From Streptomyces sp. CB01881 (lineage in GTDB: Bacteria; Actinomycetota; Actinomycetes; Streptomycetales; Streptomycetaceae), in NCBI RefSeq assembly GCF_002953255.1, contig NZ_CP026498.1, forward strand, positions 1,659,291 to 1,723,290: a stretch of DNA of 64,000 bases, written 5' to 3'. The translations under genes were made by a program, and so were the position numbers. The notes under the pieces were generated by a model that searched no databases, was not told the origin of the DNA, and worked only from the letters and a program-made list of their open reading frames with translations. The stretch's first letter is position 1. Each line of letters starts with the position of its first letter. This document shows positions 1 to 9,163 of this stretch, piece after piece.

Positions 1-104
1 GCCTGCCCGAGGACGTCGCGCACACCATCTCGTTCCTGGCGAGCGAGGGCGCCGGATTCGTCTCCGGCCAGGTGATCTACGTGGCCGGCGGCCCCCTCGA
101 CTGA
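1..104 (+). CDS. SDR family oxidoreductase, C-terminal fragment
   Basis: Only the last 33 codons lie in the window, reading from base 3 to a TGA at 102-104. The peptide contains FLASEGAGFVSGQ and ends VAGGPLD. This is the typical end of classical short-chain dehydrogenases (the xxFVTGQxxxVDGG motif that closes the Rossmann fold). The substrate cannot be told from this piece. A strong hairpin follows 27 bases after the stop. Confidence 0.8.
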   Translation, partial: LPEDVAHTISFLASEGAGFVSGQVIYVAGGPLD

Positions 105-130
105 GGCACCGAACCTACACAGGGTTACCA

Positions 131-166
131 CGGAGTGGGAACCGGCCCGGCCGGTCTCCCACTCCG
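131..166. terminator. Hairpin terminator after the SDR gene
   Basis: CGGAGTGGGA pairs with TCCCACTCCG, and an inner CCGG/CCGG helix closes a 5-base loop. There is no U-tract, which is usual for actinomycete terminators. The same stem design recurs at 1835-1868 and 51892-51932. Confidence 0.7.
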
Positions 167-336
167 TTCGCTTTACCCGCCCTTTGGAAAAGATTCCTGA
201 AGACTGTACTGATATTCGACGTAAGAATATCGGAAAAACGACCCCGAGCGAGCCGGTTCCGGTCACATAGGCACTTTACCGGAGAATTCCGAATTCCCCG
301 GAGAATGCCGCGGACCTGCTGGGTAGGGTCACCGGC

Positions 337-1305
337 GTGCAAGCGCCGAGTGAATTGCCGGAAAACCTGACCACCCGCCGCGAGCGCCCGCGCCGCACCC
401 CGGGGGACGTCGCCGGAGAGCCCGGCCGGCCCCCGCTGAACCGGCGGCAGGCCGGCCTGCTGGCCGCCACCTTCCTCGGCTACCTGCTGGTGGTGGCCGG
501 TGTGCTGCTCAACAGCGCGCTGGTCGACCTCGACTGGTCGGTGCGGCTGGCCCGCCCGTACGAGCGGTGGCCCAGCCTGGAGCCGCTGCTGGACAACTGG
601 GTGGTGGCCGGCCAGCGGGGCCCGTCCGCCATGGCCGCCTTCGCCTGGCTCGGCTGGCGCGCCCACCGGCTGCGGCGGCTGCGCCCGCTGCTGGTGATGG
701 GCGCCGCCCTGCTGCTGCTCAACGTCACGGTCGGCGGCGTCAAGATCGTCACCGGCCGGCTCGGCCCGCACTACGCGCACTACGTCGGGTCGCCCGAGCT
801 CTTCTCGGGCGGCACCATATTCCCGTCCGGCCACACCGCCAACGCCGTGGTCACCTGGGGCGTGCTCGCCTACCTGGCGGTCCGCTGGCGGCGCACCGGC
901 GCGGTGCTCGCCGCCGCCACCGCCTGCTCGGTCGGGCTCACCACCGTCTACCTGGGCACCCACTGGGTCACCGACGTCCTGGCCGGCTGGGCCGCCGGGC
1001 TGCTGGTGCTGCTCTCACTGCCGCTGCTGGAGCCCGTGGTGACCGCCGCCGAGCAGCGGCTGACCGCCCGCCGGGCCCGCCGGCGCGACACCGTGAAGCC
1101 CGCCGCCCCACCACCGGCCACCCCTCAACCGGCCCCAGCCCGCTCCGGCAGAGCACGGCCGGGCAGAACACAGCCGGACGCGGCCCGGCCGCACAGAACA
1201 CGGCCCGACAGGGCACGGCCGGACGCGGCCAGGCCCGCCACTCCGCGGCCGGCCGCTACCCCTCCCAGCTCCGTTCCACCACCCCGTCGCGCACCGCGAG
1301 GTTGA
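337..1305 (+). CDS. PAP2-family membrane phosphatase
   Basis: This 322-aa protein has several hydrophobic segments and the three PAP2 motifs: K136/R141 in KIVTGRLGP, PSGH at 163-166, and GTHWVTD with H209 and D213. PAP2 enzymes hydrolyse lipid phosphates or diphosphates at the membrane, for example phosphatidate or undecaprenyl diphosphate. Which one applies here is not visible. Motif 1 is shorter than the usual KX6RP. The start is a GTG at 337. The C-terminus from about residue 267 is an Arg/Pro/Asp/Ala-rich tail of 5-residue repeats. It runs into the 3' end of the convergent I78-type gene, so the two genes overlap by 50 bases. Confidence 0.85.
   Translation: MQAPSELPENLTTRRERPRRTPGDVAGEPGRPPLNRRQAGLLAATFLGYLLVVAGVLLNSALVDLDWSVRLARPYERWPSLEPLLDNWVVAGQRGPSAMAAFAWLGWRAHRLRRLRPLLVMGAALLLLNVTVGGVKIVTGRLGPHYAHYVGSPELFSGGTIFPSGHTANAVVTWGVLAYLAVRWRRTGAVLAAATACSVGLTTVYLGTHWVTDVLAGWAAGLLVLLSLPLLEPVVTAAEQRLTARRARRRDTVKPAAPPPATPQPAPARSGRARPGRTQPDAARPHRTRPDRARPDAARPATPRPAATPPSSVPPPRRAPRG
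1135..1269 (+). repeat. 15-bp degenerate tandem repeat in the PAP2 tail
   Basis: About nine in-frame 15-bp units encode 5-residue repeats such as RTRPD, RARPD and AARPA. The array forms the end of the PAP2 gene and reaches the stop region of the convergent gene. It looks like a low-complexity expansion, not a folded domain. Confidence 0.65.
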
Positions 1306-1444
1306 GCCGCCCCTCCCGGTGGTCCAAGGTCATCATCGCCCCCGGGGGCAGCACCCGGACCGATGCCCAGCCGTGCTGCCGGGCCAGTTCCTCGGCCCGG
1401 TCCACCCGCAGCCCCGCGTAGCCCTCCGCGTCCGCCTCCGTCAT
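1256..1444 (-). CDS. I78-type peptidase inhibitor-like small protein
   Basis: This 62-aa protein contains the core pattern of the I78 inhibitor family: an N-terminal helix (VDRAEELARQHG), then VRVLPPGAMMT, a basic DHREGRLNL strand and a final DGVVERSWEG. Such proteins bind serine proteases or are small secreted or periplasmic factors. No signal peptide is visible here. It starts at an ATG. Its 3' end overlaps the PAP2 reading frame on the other strand by 50 bases. Confidence 0.7.
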   Translation of the reverse strand: MTEADAEGYAGLRVDRAEELARQHGWASVRVLPPGAMMTLDHREGRLNLAVRDGVVERSWEG

Positions 1445-1545
1445 GGCCCCTCCCCGCCTCGTTCCCCGGACGTACGCTGGAATCGTAGACCGGAACGCCC
1501 GGGTGACCGCGGCGGAAGCAGGGCTTCAGGAGGAGGTGACCGGGC

Positions 1546-1818
1546 GTGCGCGCCACCACCCCCCGCCGCTGGCGGAGCGGCACCGAACCCGCCACCGCCC
1601 GCAGCGATCTCAAGCTGCGCTACCTGCTCGCCCTGACCTTCACCCCGCTGTTCGCCCTCACCACCGTGGCCTTCGCGGTCTGGGCCGCGAACGCCCCGGC
1701 CTTCGGTGCCCCCAGCCGGGGCACCCTCACCGGGTTCGCCGTGGCCTGCGGGCTCCTCACCCTGTTCGCCGCCGTCGATCTCGTCATCGTCATCCGGCGC
1801 CGCCGGACCGAGCTCTGA
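1546..1818 (+). CDS. Small two-helix membrane protein (DUF6343-like)
   Basis: This 90-aa protein has a basic N-terminus with RSGTEPATARSDLKLR, a hydrophobic helix at about 27-48, a second at about 60-82 and a terminal RRRRTEL. The layout matches a small Streptomyces family that I recall as DUF6343; that name is from memory. The start is a GTG with a perfect AGGAGG at 1531-1536. No function is known. A bidirectional hairpin follows. Confidence 0.7.
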   Translation: MRATTPRRWRSGTEPATARSDLKLRYLLALTFTPLFALTTVAFAVWAANAPAFGAPSRGTLTGFAVACGLLTLFAAVDLVIVIRRRRTEL

Positions 1819-1834
1819 CGCGGTATCTCCCACA

Positions 1835-1868
1835 GAGTGGGAAGCCGGCCTGGCCCGGCCTCCCACTC
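1835..1868. terminator. Bidirectional hairpin between convergent genes
   Basis: GAGTGGGA (1835-1842) pairs with TCCCACTC (1861-1868), and inner GCCGG/CCGGC closes a 6-base loop. It separates the small membrane protein gene (+) from hpnO (-). It is the second member of the hairpin family first seen at 131-166. Confidence 0.75.
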
Positions 1869-1884
1869 CGCCCGCGAGCGCGGC

Positions 1885-3339
1885 TCAGCGGTTGCCGACC
1901 GCCTGTTTCACCAGCGTGCGGCCGAAGTCCCACATCAGGCCGCTGCCCCGGTGCGCGTCGTCCATCACGTCGGTGAAGGCGTCGACGAACCGGTCGACGT
2001 CCCGCTCGGTGATGATCAGCGGCGGGATCAACTTGATCACTTCCAGGTGGTCGCCGGACACCTGGGTGAGGATCCGGTGCCGCTGAAGCAGCGGGACGAC
2101 CACCATCTGCGCGAACAGCCCCTTGCGCGCCGCCTGGAGCGCCGTCCAGCCGGTCCGCAGCTTGAGCGACTTCGGGCGGCCGAACTCGATGCCGATCATC
2201 AGACCGCGGCCCCGGACCTCGGCCAGCAGCTCGTACTTGTCGACGAGCGCGGTCAGCCGCTCCCGGAAGAGGTCACCGACCCGGCGGGCGTTCTCCACCA
2301 CCTTCTCGTCCCGCATCACCTCCAGGGTCGCGAGCCCGGCCGCCATCGCCTGCGCGTTGGAGCCGAAGCTGGCCGAGTGCACCAGCACCCGGTCCATCGA
2401 GGAGTAGACCTTCTCGAAGATCCAGCTCTTGCCGAGGGTCGCCCCGACCGGCACGTAGCCGCCGGAGAGCGCCTTGGCCGCACAGACCAGGTCGGGCAGC
2501 ACGCCCTCCTCGTGCTGGTAGGCGAAGAACTCGCCGGTCCGGCCGATGCCGGTCTGCACCTCGTCGCAGATCAGCAGCGCCTTGTGCTCGTGCAGCAGCG
2601 CCTGCGCCGCGCGCAGCCAGCCCGGCGGCGGCGCCTGCACGCCCTTGCCCTGGATCGGCTCGACGATCAGTGCCGCGACGTCGCCCCGCTTCAGCTCCTT
2701 GGCCAGCGCCCCGAGATCGCCGAGCGGGATGGCGGTGTCCGGCAGCAGCGGGTCGAAGCCCTTGCGGAAGCCGCTCTCGCCGTTGACCGAGAGCGAACCG
2801 GTGGTCAGCCCGTGGAACGCGTGGTCCGCGTAGAGCACCCGCTTGCGCCCGGTGGCGTAGCGGGCGAACTTCAGCGCCGTCTCGACCGCCTCGGTGCCGC
2901 TGTTGCCGAAGAAGACGCGGTCCAGCCCGGGTGCGTGGGCGAGCAGCCGCTCGGCCAGCAGGCCGGGCAGCGGCGAACAGTCGAAGCGGACGAGGTCGGG
3001 CAGGTCGAGGTCCATCACCTGCTGGATCGCCGAGCGCACCACCGGATGGTGCCGGCCCAGCGCGAAGATGCCGAAGCCGGCCAGCATGTCGAGGTACTCG
3101 TTGCCCTCGGCGTCGTAGAAGTACGGGCCCTGGGCGCGCTCGTAGTACTTGTCGAAGCCGATGGTGTGCAGCATCCGCGGCAGCTGCGGGTTGAGGTAGC
3201 GGCTGTGCAGCTCGTAGCGTTCCGCACCGCGTTCGGCGATCAGGGCGGCGAGGTCGAAGCGGGCTCCGGCACGGGCCTCGGTGCCGGCCTCGAAGCGGGC
3301 CCCGGTACGGGCGTCGGGTGCGTCTGGGTCAGCCGGCAT
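1885..3339 (-). CDS. hpnO: Class III aminotransferase of the hopanoid operon (HpnO-like)
   Basis: This 484-aa PLP-dependent class III aminotransferase carries [15 protein letters not shown] (cofactor phosphate binding), [12 protein letters not shown] (Asp for the pyridine N) and [14 protein letters not shown] with the Schiff-base Lys. In hopanoid clusters this family makes aminobacteriohopanetriol from the ribosylhopane-derived aldehyde. That specific role is inferred from position as the last gene of the hpn operon. The gene overlaps the 3' end of dxs by 11 bases. The N-terminal 25 residues are a low-complexity extension, so a later start is possible. Confidence 0.85.
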   Translation of the reverse strand: MPADPDAPDARTGARFEAGTEARAGARFDLAALIAERGAERYELHSRYLNPQLPRMLHTIGFDKYYERAQGPYFYDAEGNEYLDMLAGFGIFALGRHHPVVRSAIQQVMDLDLPDLVRFDCSPLPGLLAERLLAHAPGLDRVFFGNSGTEAVETALKFARYATGRKRVLYADHAFHGLTTGSLSVNGESGFRKGFDPLLPDTAIPLGDLGALAKELKRGDVAALIVEPIQGKGVQAPPPGWLRAAQALLHEHKALLICDEVQTGIGRTGEFFAYQHEEGVLPDLVCAAKALSGGYVPVGATLGKSWIFEKVYSSMDRVLVHSASFGSNAQAMAAGLATLEVMRDEKVVENARRVGDLFRERLTALVDKYELLAEVRGRGLMIGIEFGRPKSLKLRTGWTALQAARKGLFAQMVVVPLLQRHRILTQVSGDHLEVIKLIPPLIITERDVDRFVDAFTDVMDDAHRGSGLMWDFGRTLVKQAVGNR

Positions 3340-5239
3340 GGCGCTGGTTCGCTCCTCGGGTCGGTAGCAGGTTCTTGGCGAAGGCGGCGGTCTGGGCGGC
3401 GACCCCGGTGCCGGTCAGGCCGGTCTCCTCCAGGATCTCGCCGCGGGCGGCGTGCCCGAGGAACTCCTGCGGCAGGCCGAGCACCCGGACGGGGACGTCC
3501 ACGTCGGCGTCCCGCAGCGCCTGGGCGACGGCGGCGCCGACACCGCCCGTCCGGCCGTTGTCCTCGACCGTGACGACCAGCCGGTGTGCGGCGGCCAGCG
3601 CGGGCAGCGCCGGATCGACCGGCTTGACCCAGCGCGGGTCGACGACGGTCGCGGTGAAGCCCTCGGCGAGCAGCAGTCGCGCCGCGTCCAGCCCGGCGGC
3701 CGCGGTCGTGCCGACGGCGACCAGCAGGATCTCGGGCAGCTCCCCGGTGCGCAGCAGCACGTCCACGCCGCCGATCCGCTCGACGGCCGGGACGGCCGGG
3801 CCGATGTCGGCCTTCGGGAAGCGCACCACGGTCGGCGCGTCCGCCACCTCCACCGCCTCGCGCAGCTGCGCGCGCAGCTGGTCGGCGTCGCGCGGGGCGG
3901 CCAGCCGGAGGCCGGGGACGACCTGGAGGATCGACATGTCCCACATGCCGTTGTGCGAGGCGCCGTCCGGGCCGGTCACCCCGGAGCGGTCCAGCACGAA
4001 GGTGACGCCGAGCCGGTGCAGGGCGACGTCCATCAGCACCTGGTCGAAGGCCCGGTTGAGGAAGGTGGCGTACACGGCGACCACCGGGTGCAGCCCGCCG
4101 GTGGCCAGCCCGGCCGCGCTGGTGACGGCGTGCTGTTCGGCGATCCCGACGTCGAAGATCCGCTCGGGGTACGCCTTGGCGAACTTGGCCAGTCCCACCG
4201 GCTGGAGCATCGCCGCGGTGATCGCCACCACGTCCGGCCGGTCCGCGCCGAGCGCGAGCATCTCGTCGCCGAAGACGGACGTCCAGGAGACGCCGCCGCT
4301 GGGCGAGACGGGCAGGCAGGTGTACGGGTCGATCGGCCCCACGGCGTGGAACCGGTCCGCCTCGTCCTGCTCGGCCGGCCGGTAGCCGCGGCCCTTGACG
4401 GTCAGGCAGTGCACGATCACCGGCCCGCCGAAGCCGCGCGCCTGCCGCAGGGCCTGCTCCACGGCGGCGAGGTCGTGGCCGTCGATCGGGCCGAGGTACT
4501 TCAGCCCGAGGTCCTCGAACATGCCCTGCGGGGCGAAGGCGTCCTTGAACCCCTTCTTGGCGCCGTGCAACGCGTCGAAGATCGGCTGCCCGACCAGCGG
4601 GGTGCGCTGGAGCGCCCCCTTGCCGAGGGCGAGGAAGCGCTCGTAGCCCTGGGTGGTGCGCAGCGTGGCGAGGTGGTTGGCGAGGCCACCGATGGTCCTG
4701 GCGTACGAGCGCTCGTTGTCGTTGACGACGATGACCAGCGGCCGGTCCCGCGCCTCGGCGATGTTGTTGAGCGCTTCCCAGGCGAGCCCTCCGGTGAGCG
4801 CGCCGTCGCCGATGACCGCGACGGTCTGCCGGTCGTGCTGGCCGAGCAGCCGGGCCGCCTTGGCGAGGCCGTCGGCGTAGGAGAGGGCGGTGGAGGCGTG
4901 CGAGTTCTCGACCAGGTCGTGTTCGGACTCGGCGCGCGACGGGTAGCCGGAGAGCCCTCCCCTGCTGCGCAGTCCGGAGAAGTCCTGGCGGCCGGTGAGC
5001 AGTTTGTGGACGTAGCTCTGGTGGCCGGTGTCCCAGACGATCCGGTCGTAGGGCGAGTCGAAGACCCGGTGCAGGGCGATGGTCAGCTCGACCACGCCGA
5101 GGTTCGGGCCGAGGTGGCCGCCGGTCCTGGTGACGGCGTCGATCAGGAACTCGCGGATCTCGTCCGCGAGGAGCGGGAGGTCGGCGGCCGGGAGCTTCCG
5201 CAGGTCGGCCGGGGACTTGACGCTGGAGAGCAGTGACAT
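3329..5239 (-). CDS. dxs: 1-deoxy-D-xylulose-5-phosphate synthase
   Basis: This 636-aa transketolase-like enzyme makes DXP from pyruvate and glyceraldehyde-3-phosphate, the first step of the MEP isoprenoid pathway. It has the GDGALTGG thiamine-diphosphate motif (144-151) ending in NN at 158-159, the [15 protein letters not shown] block, and the transketolase pyrimidine domain with [15 protein letters not shown]. The length is normal. It lies between hpnH and hpnO, so it is probably a pathway-dedicated copy supplying hopanoid precursors. It starts at ATG 5239 and runs 11 bases into hpnO. Confidence 0.95.
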   Translation of the reverse strand: MSLLSSVKSPADLRKLPAADLPLLADEIREFLIDAVTRTGGHLGPNLGVVELTIALHRVFDSPYDRIVWDTGHQSYVHKLLTGRQDFSGLRSRGGLSGYPSRAESEHDLVENSHASTALSYADGLAKAARLLGQHDRQTVAVIGDGALTGGLAWEALNNIAEARDRPLVIVVNDNERSYARTIGGLANHLATLRTTQGYERFLALGKGALQRTPLVGQPIFDALHGAKKGFKDAFAPQGMFEDLGLKYLGPIDGHDLAAVEQALRQARGFGGPVIVHCLTVKGRGYRPAEQDEADRFHAVGPIDPYTCLPVSPSGGVSWTSVFGDEMLALGADRPDVVAITAAMLQPVGLAKFAKAYPERIFDVGIAEQHAVTSAAGLATGGLHPVVAVYATFLNRAFDQVLMDVALHRLGVTFVLDRSGVTGPDGASHNGMWDMSILQVVPGLRLAAPRDADQLRAQLREAVEVADAPTVVRFPKADIGPAVPAVERIGGVDVLLRTGELPEILLVAVGTTAAAGLDAARLLLAEGFTATVVDPRWVKPVDPALPALAAAHRLVVTVEDNGRTGGVGAAVAQALRDADVDVPVRVLGLPQEFLGHAARGEILEETGLTGTGVAAQTAAFAKNLLPTRGANQRHAG

Positions 5240-5287
5240 GTGTTCACCTCACGACTCGGAGCGGTGCGGTGGCCCCCCTGGGCGGGA

Positions 5288-5323
5288 CCGCCCGGCACGG
5301 GAGGCTGCTCCCGTGCCGGGCGG
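5288..5323. terminator. Perfect 16-bp hairpin between hpnH and dxs
   Basis: CCGCCCGGCACGGGAG (5288-5303), loop GCTG, then an exact complement (5308-5323). It lies in the only gap of the lower half of the hopanoid operon (5240-5330). It could terminate or attenuate transcription before dxs and hpnO, or stabilise an mRNA end. No U-tract follows. Confidence 0.7.
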
Positions 5324-5330
5324 GGTGCGG

Positions 5331-6356
5331 TCAGTGGCCGCGGTTGGCGCCGATGGTCTCGGTGACGGCGCGCAGCGACTCCTTGAGGGAGCCCATGGTG
5401 GCGAGGACGGCGGTCGGCTCGTAGCCGCAGTGCGCCATGCAGTTGGCGCAGCGGGCGTCCTTGCCGCGGCCGTACTTCGACCAGTCGGTCTTCTCGATCA
5501 GCTCGCGGTACGTGGGCACGTACCCGTCGGCCATCAGGTAGCAGGGGCGCTGCCAGCCGAACAGCGAGTAGTTGGGGATGCCCCAGGCGGTGCACTCGAA
5601 GTCGACCTTGCCCTCCAGGAAGTCAAGGAAGAGCGGGCTGTGGTTGAGGCGCCAGCGCCGCCGGTTGCCGCCGGCGAAGGTCTTGCGGAAGAGCTCCCTG
5701 GTCTGCTCGACGCCGAGGAAGTGCTCCTGGTCGGGGGCCTTCTCGTAGGCGAACGCCGGGGAGATCATCATCTCGTCGACCTTGAGCTCGTCGTTGAGGT
5801 AGTCGAGCACGTCGATGATGGTCTGCGGGGTGTCGGTGTTGAAGAAGGTGCTGTTGGTGGTGACCCGGAAGCCCCGCCGCTTGGCCTCCCTGATCGCCTC
5901 GACCGCCTCGTCGAAGGTGCCCTCCTTGGCCACCGAGGCGTCGTGCCGCTCGCGCAGCCCGTCGATGTGCACGGTGAAGGTGAAGTAGGGCGAGGGCTTG
6001 AACTTGTCCAGCTTCTTGCGCAGCAGCAGCGCGTTGGTGCAGAGGAAGACGTACTTGCGGCGCTCGACGAGCTGCCGGACGATCTCGTCGATCTGCGGGT
6101 GCATCAGCGGCTCGCCGCCTGCGATCGAGACCATCGGGGCACCTGACTCCAGCACCGCGCCGACCGCCTGGGCGACCGGCATCCGCTGCTTCAGCACGCC
6201 CGCCGGGTGCTGGATCTTGCCGCACCCCTCACAGGCCAGGTTGCAGGCGAAGAGCGGTTCCAGTTCGACGATCAGCGGGAACTTGTCCCGCCGCTTGAGC
6301 TTCTGCTGCATGAGATAGGTGCCGACTCGCACGGTCTGGCGCAGCGGCATGGCCAT
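5331..6356 (-). CDS. hpnH: Adenosyl-hopene transferase HpnH (radical SAM)
   Basis: This 341-aa radical-SAM enzyme joins the 5'-deoxyadenosyl group to diploptene, giving adenosylhopane. The cluster-binding motif is CNLACEGC with C38, C42 and C45. SIAGGEPLMHP is the SAM-binding strand, and CMAHCGYEPT closes the HpnH C-terminal region. The N-terminus (PLRQTVRVGTYLMQQKL) is typical of HpnH. It starts at an ATG only 2 bases after hpnG, so the pair is cotranscribed. Confidence 0.95.
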   Translation of the reverse strand: MAMPLRQTVRVGTYLMQQKLKRRDKFPLIVELEPLFACNLACEGCGKIQHPAGVLKQRMPVAQAVGAVLESGAPMVSIAGGEPLMHPQIDEIVRQLVERRKYVFLCTNALLLRKKLDKFKPSPYFTFTVHIDGLRERHDASVAKEGTFDEAVEAIREAKRRGFRVTTNSTFFNTDTPQTIIDVLDYLNDELKVDEMMISPAFAYEKAPDQEHFLGVEQTRELFRKTFAGGNRRRWRLNHSPLFLDFLEGKVDFECTAWGIPNYSLFGWQRPCYLMADGYVPTYRELIEKTDWSKYGRGKDARCANCMAHCGYEPTAVLATMGSLKESLRAVTETIGANRGH

Positions 6357-6358
6357 GG

Positions 6359-7051
6359 CTAGCTCGCCTCCTGAGGGAGCGTCGAGGATGTGGGTTGGTT
6401 GGTGCTGCCGGGTGCCGGACGGCTCCGGGCCGGGCGGTGCTGTTCGTGCCAGTCGACCAGTGCGGGCACGGTGGCCCGCAGGGTGCGCCAGGCCCGGACG
6501 CCGGCCGGCAGGGTGCCCGGGCGCAGCAGTTCGTGCTCGGGGGTGTCGACCACCACCCGCAGGACGGCCGCGGGCATGGCCGGGCGGAGCTCCTGGAGGG
6601 CGGCGAGGACGGCGGCGGCCTCCATGTCGACGGCGAGCGCCCCCTGGAGGTGCAGGGCTCGCCGCTCCAGGCCGCGCACCACGTGGTCGGCGGTGTGGTG
6701 CACGCCGGTGTGGGCGGTCAGCCCGCGGACCTTGAGGGCGCGGGTGAGCTCCGGGCCGGAGTCGACCGCGAAGAGGTTCCCCTCGGCATTGCGCACCCCG
6801 TCCGCGACGATGACGTCTCCGGGCGCCATCCCCGGTGCGACGGCCGCGCCGAAGCCGGCCACCACGACGGCCCCGTAGCCGCCGGGGGCCGAGGTGAGCA
6901 GCCGTCGGACGGCGTGCGAGGCCCTTCGGCGGCCCACGCCGGTGCGCACCAGCACCGGCGGACCGCCGGCCGCGCCGCGCCAGTCCCCTCCGCGCAGGGC
7001 CCAGACCTCGGGGCCGAGCGCGCAGAGCACCAGCAGGGGGGCACGGTTCAC
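6359..7051 (-). CDS. hpnG: Adenosylhopane nucleosidase HpnG (phosphorylase family)
   Basis: This 230-aa MTA/SAH-nucleosidase-like protein removes adenine from adenosylhopane to give ribosylhopane. It has the phosphorylase pattern: GVGRRRASHAVRR, the glycine-rich GAVVVAGFGAAVAPG, and VDMEAAAVLAAL with the Glu that contacts the ribose. The start is a GTG at 7051-7049 whose last two bases join the TGA of shc (GTGA), so translation is coupled. A reading frame stays open far upstream through shc, but that part is an antisense shadow. Confidence 0.9.
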   Translation of the reverse strand: MNRAPLLVLCALGPEVWALRGGDWRGAAGGPPVLVRTGVGRRRASHAVRRLLTSAPGGYGAVVVAGFGAAVAPGMAPGDVIVADGVRNAEGNLFAVDSGPELTRALKVRGLTAHTGVHHTADHVVRGLERRALHLQGALAVDMEAAAVLAALQELRPAMPAAVLRVVVDTPEHELLRPGTLPAGVRAWRTLRATVPALVDWHEQHRPARSRPAPGSTNQPTSSTLPQEAS

Positions 7052-9156
7052 CGGGGCACCCCGATCGCCGGGGTGCCCGCGGCAGGAGTGGCCTTGCCGG
7101 TGGCGGGGCTGCCGTGCAGGTAGCGGCCGAGCGCGGTGACCGGGAAGACCAGCCGGTACAGGTGGTAGTTGATGGAGAAGTCCCACGGGAAGCCCGTCCC
7201 GGTGAACTGCGGCTCGTCCCACGTCCCTTCGGGCAGCTGGGTGCGGACCAGCCAGTCGACCCCGCGCTCGACCGCCGGGTTGGCCCGGCCGTCCGGGCCC
7301 TCGCCGGCCGCGAGCAGCGCCATCAGCGCCCAGGCGGTCTGCGAGGCGGTGGAGTCGCCGCGCCCGGCCCAGCGGGCCGGGTCCTCGTAGGAGCGCATGT
7401 CCTCGCCCCAGCCGCCGTCGGTGTTCTGCCGGTCCTCCAGCCAGCGGACGGCGCGGCGGATCGCGGGGTGCTCGTCCGGCACGCCGGCCGCGACAAGGGC
7501 GGGCAGCACCGAGCCGGTGCCGTAGATGTAGTTGGTGCCCCAGCGGCCGAACCAGGAGCCGTCGGCCTCCTGGTTGCGCAGCAGCCACTCCACTCCGCGG
7601 CGGGTGCGCGGGTCCCTGCCCTTGCCGACCTCGGCGAGCATCTCCACCACGTGGGCGGTGACGTCCGCGGACGGCGGGTCGACCACCTCGCCGAAGTCGC
7701 AGAACGGCAGCTTGTTCGGCAGGGTGCTGGTGTTGTCGACGTCGAAGGCGCCCCAGGCGCCGTTCTTGGACTGCATGCCGAGGTTCCAGCCGACGCCCCG
7801 ATCGACCGCGCCGGTCACCTTGGCGGGGTCGGGGTGGTCGACCCGGCGGAGTGCGAGCACCACCTCGGCGGTGTCGTCGATGTCGGGGTAGGTGTCGTTC
7901 TCGAACTCGAAGGCCCACCCGCCGGGGGCCAGCGAGGGCCGCTGGACGGACCAGTCGCCGCGGCGGGTGATCTCCTCGGCGAGCATCCAGTCGACGGCGG
8001 AGACCAGTGCGGGGTGGTCGGCCGGCACGCCGGCGTCGGCCAGCGCGATGGTGGCCAGGCAGGTGTCCCAGACCGGGGACTGGCAGGCCTCCAGCCAGCG
8101 CCGGCCGTCCTCGGTGTGCACCGTGAACCGGTCGAAGGAGGAGAGCCCGGCCTGCATCACCGGGTGGTCGAGCTCGTAGCCCTCCAGGTGCAGGGCGATC
8201 AGCGAGTAGACCGCGGGCGGCTGGATGCCGCCCCAGCAGCCGTCCGCCTCCTGCCGCTCGACGATCCAGCGGCAGGCCTGGGAGAGGGCGAGCCGGCGCA
8301 CCGGGCGCAGCGCCCGGTGGTGGTAGGCGTGCAGCACCTTGTCCAGGCGTTCGAAGAGGCCGTCCCAGGTGGTGGCGCGGGCGAGCGGGCGCTCGGGGAA
8401 GGGCTGGTCCGGGTCGGTGTGCAGCTCGGTGAGCGGGAAGGGCGCGGGGCGAACCGGGCGGTGGGCCGAGACGATGGTCAGCGGCACGATGGTCTGCCGG
8501 GCCCAGCAGCCGAAGGCGTAGATGTTCAGCGGGAGCCACTTGGGCACGAAGATGATCTCGGGCGGCATCTCCGGCAGCCGCTCCCAGGGCCACCAGCCGA
8601 AGAGGGCGAGCCAGATCCGGGTGAAGACCCGGGCCGCCGCGATGCCGCCGGCGGACCGCACGTAGCGGGCGGCGGCCGCCATGTGCGGGGCGTTGGGGTC
8701 GTCGCCGGCCAGTTTGAGGGCGACGTAGGCCTCGACGGTCGTGGAGAGCTCGGCCGGTCCGCCGTGAAAGGTGGACCAGGTGCCGTCCTCCCGTTGTTGG
8801 GAGCGGATCCACTCGGCGGTGGCCTTGGTCTGCTCCTCCGTCCGGATCCCGAGGAACTGTCGGAGCAGTAAGTCCTCGGCGTCCATGGTGACGTTGGTTT
8901 CGAGGTCACCCTTCCACCAGCCCTCGGAGCTCTGGAGTGAGAGCAGGTGGGTGGTGGCGCGGGCCAGTGCCTCCTCGGCGGAGGCCGGTCCGTGCTGTTG
9001 CTCGTCGGGGTGGTCGGGGTGGTCGGCCGGGCCGTCCGGGTCGGCCCCCGCGGGCTGCCACCGCCCGGCACTCAGCAGCGCCGGGGGGCGGTCGCCCACC
9101 GCGACCGGCTCGGAATCGTACTCAGGGTCGAGCCGGCCGTCCGCGGTTGCTGTCAA
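7048..9156 (-). CDS. shc: Squalene-hopene cyclase
   Basis: This 702-aa class II terpene cyclase converts squalene to hopene/hopanol at the membrane. It has the catalytic DIDDTA (425-430, the DXDDTA motif) and several QW repeats such as QSSEGWW, QEADGSWFGRW and QNTDGGWGED. The first 60 residues are an acidic/Pro-rich extension before the alpha/alpha barrel. It sits 7 bases downstream of the prenyltransferase gene and overlaps hpnG through GTGA. Confidence 0.97.
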   Translation of the reverse strand: MTATADGRLDPEYDSEPVAVGDRPPALLSAGRWQPAGADPDGPADHPDHPDEQQHGPASAEEALARATTHLLSLQSSEGWWKGDLETNVTMDAEDLLLRQFLGIRTEEQTKATAEWIRSQQREDGTWSTFHGGPAELSTTVEAYVALKLAGDDPNAPHMAAAARYVRSAGGIAAARVFTRIWLALFGWWPWERLPEMPPEIIFVPKWLPLNIYAFGCWARQTIVPLTIVSAHRPVRPAPFPLTELHTDPDQPFPERPLARATTWDGLFERLDKVLHAYHHRALRPVRRLALSQACRWIVERQEADGCWGGIQPPAVYSLIALHLEGYELDHPVMQAGLSSFDRFTVHTEDGRRWLEACQSPVWDTCLATIALADAGVPADHPALVSAVDWMLAEEITRRGDWSVQRPSLAPGGWAFEFENDTYPDIDDTAEVVLALRRVDHPDPAKVTGAVDRGVGWNLGMQSKNGAWGAFDVDNTSTLPNKLPFCDFGEVVDPPSADVTAHVVEMLAEVGKGRDPRTRRGVEWLLRNQEADGSWFGRWGTNYIYGTGSVLPALVAAGVPDEHPAIRRAVRWLEDRQNTDGGWGEDMRSYEDPARWAGRGDSTASQTAWALMALLAAGEGPDGRANPAVERGVDWLVRTQLPEGTWDEPQFTGTGFPWDFSINYHLYRLVFPVTALGRYLHGSPATGKATPAAGTPAIGVPR

Positions 9157-9163
9157 CGTAACG

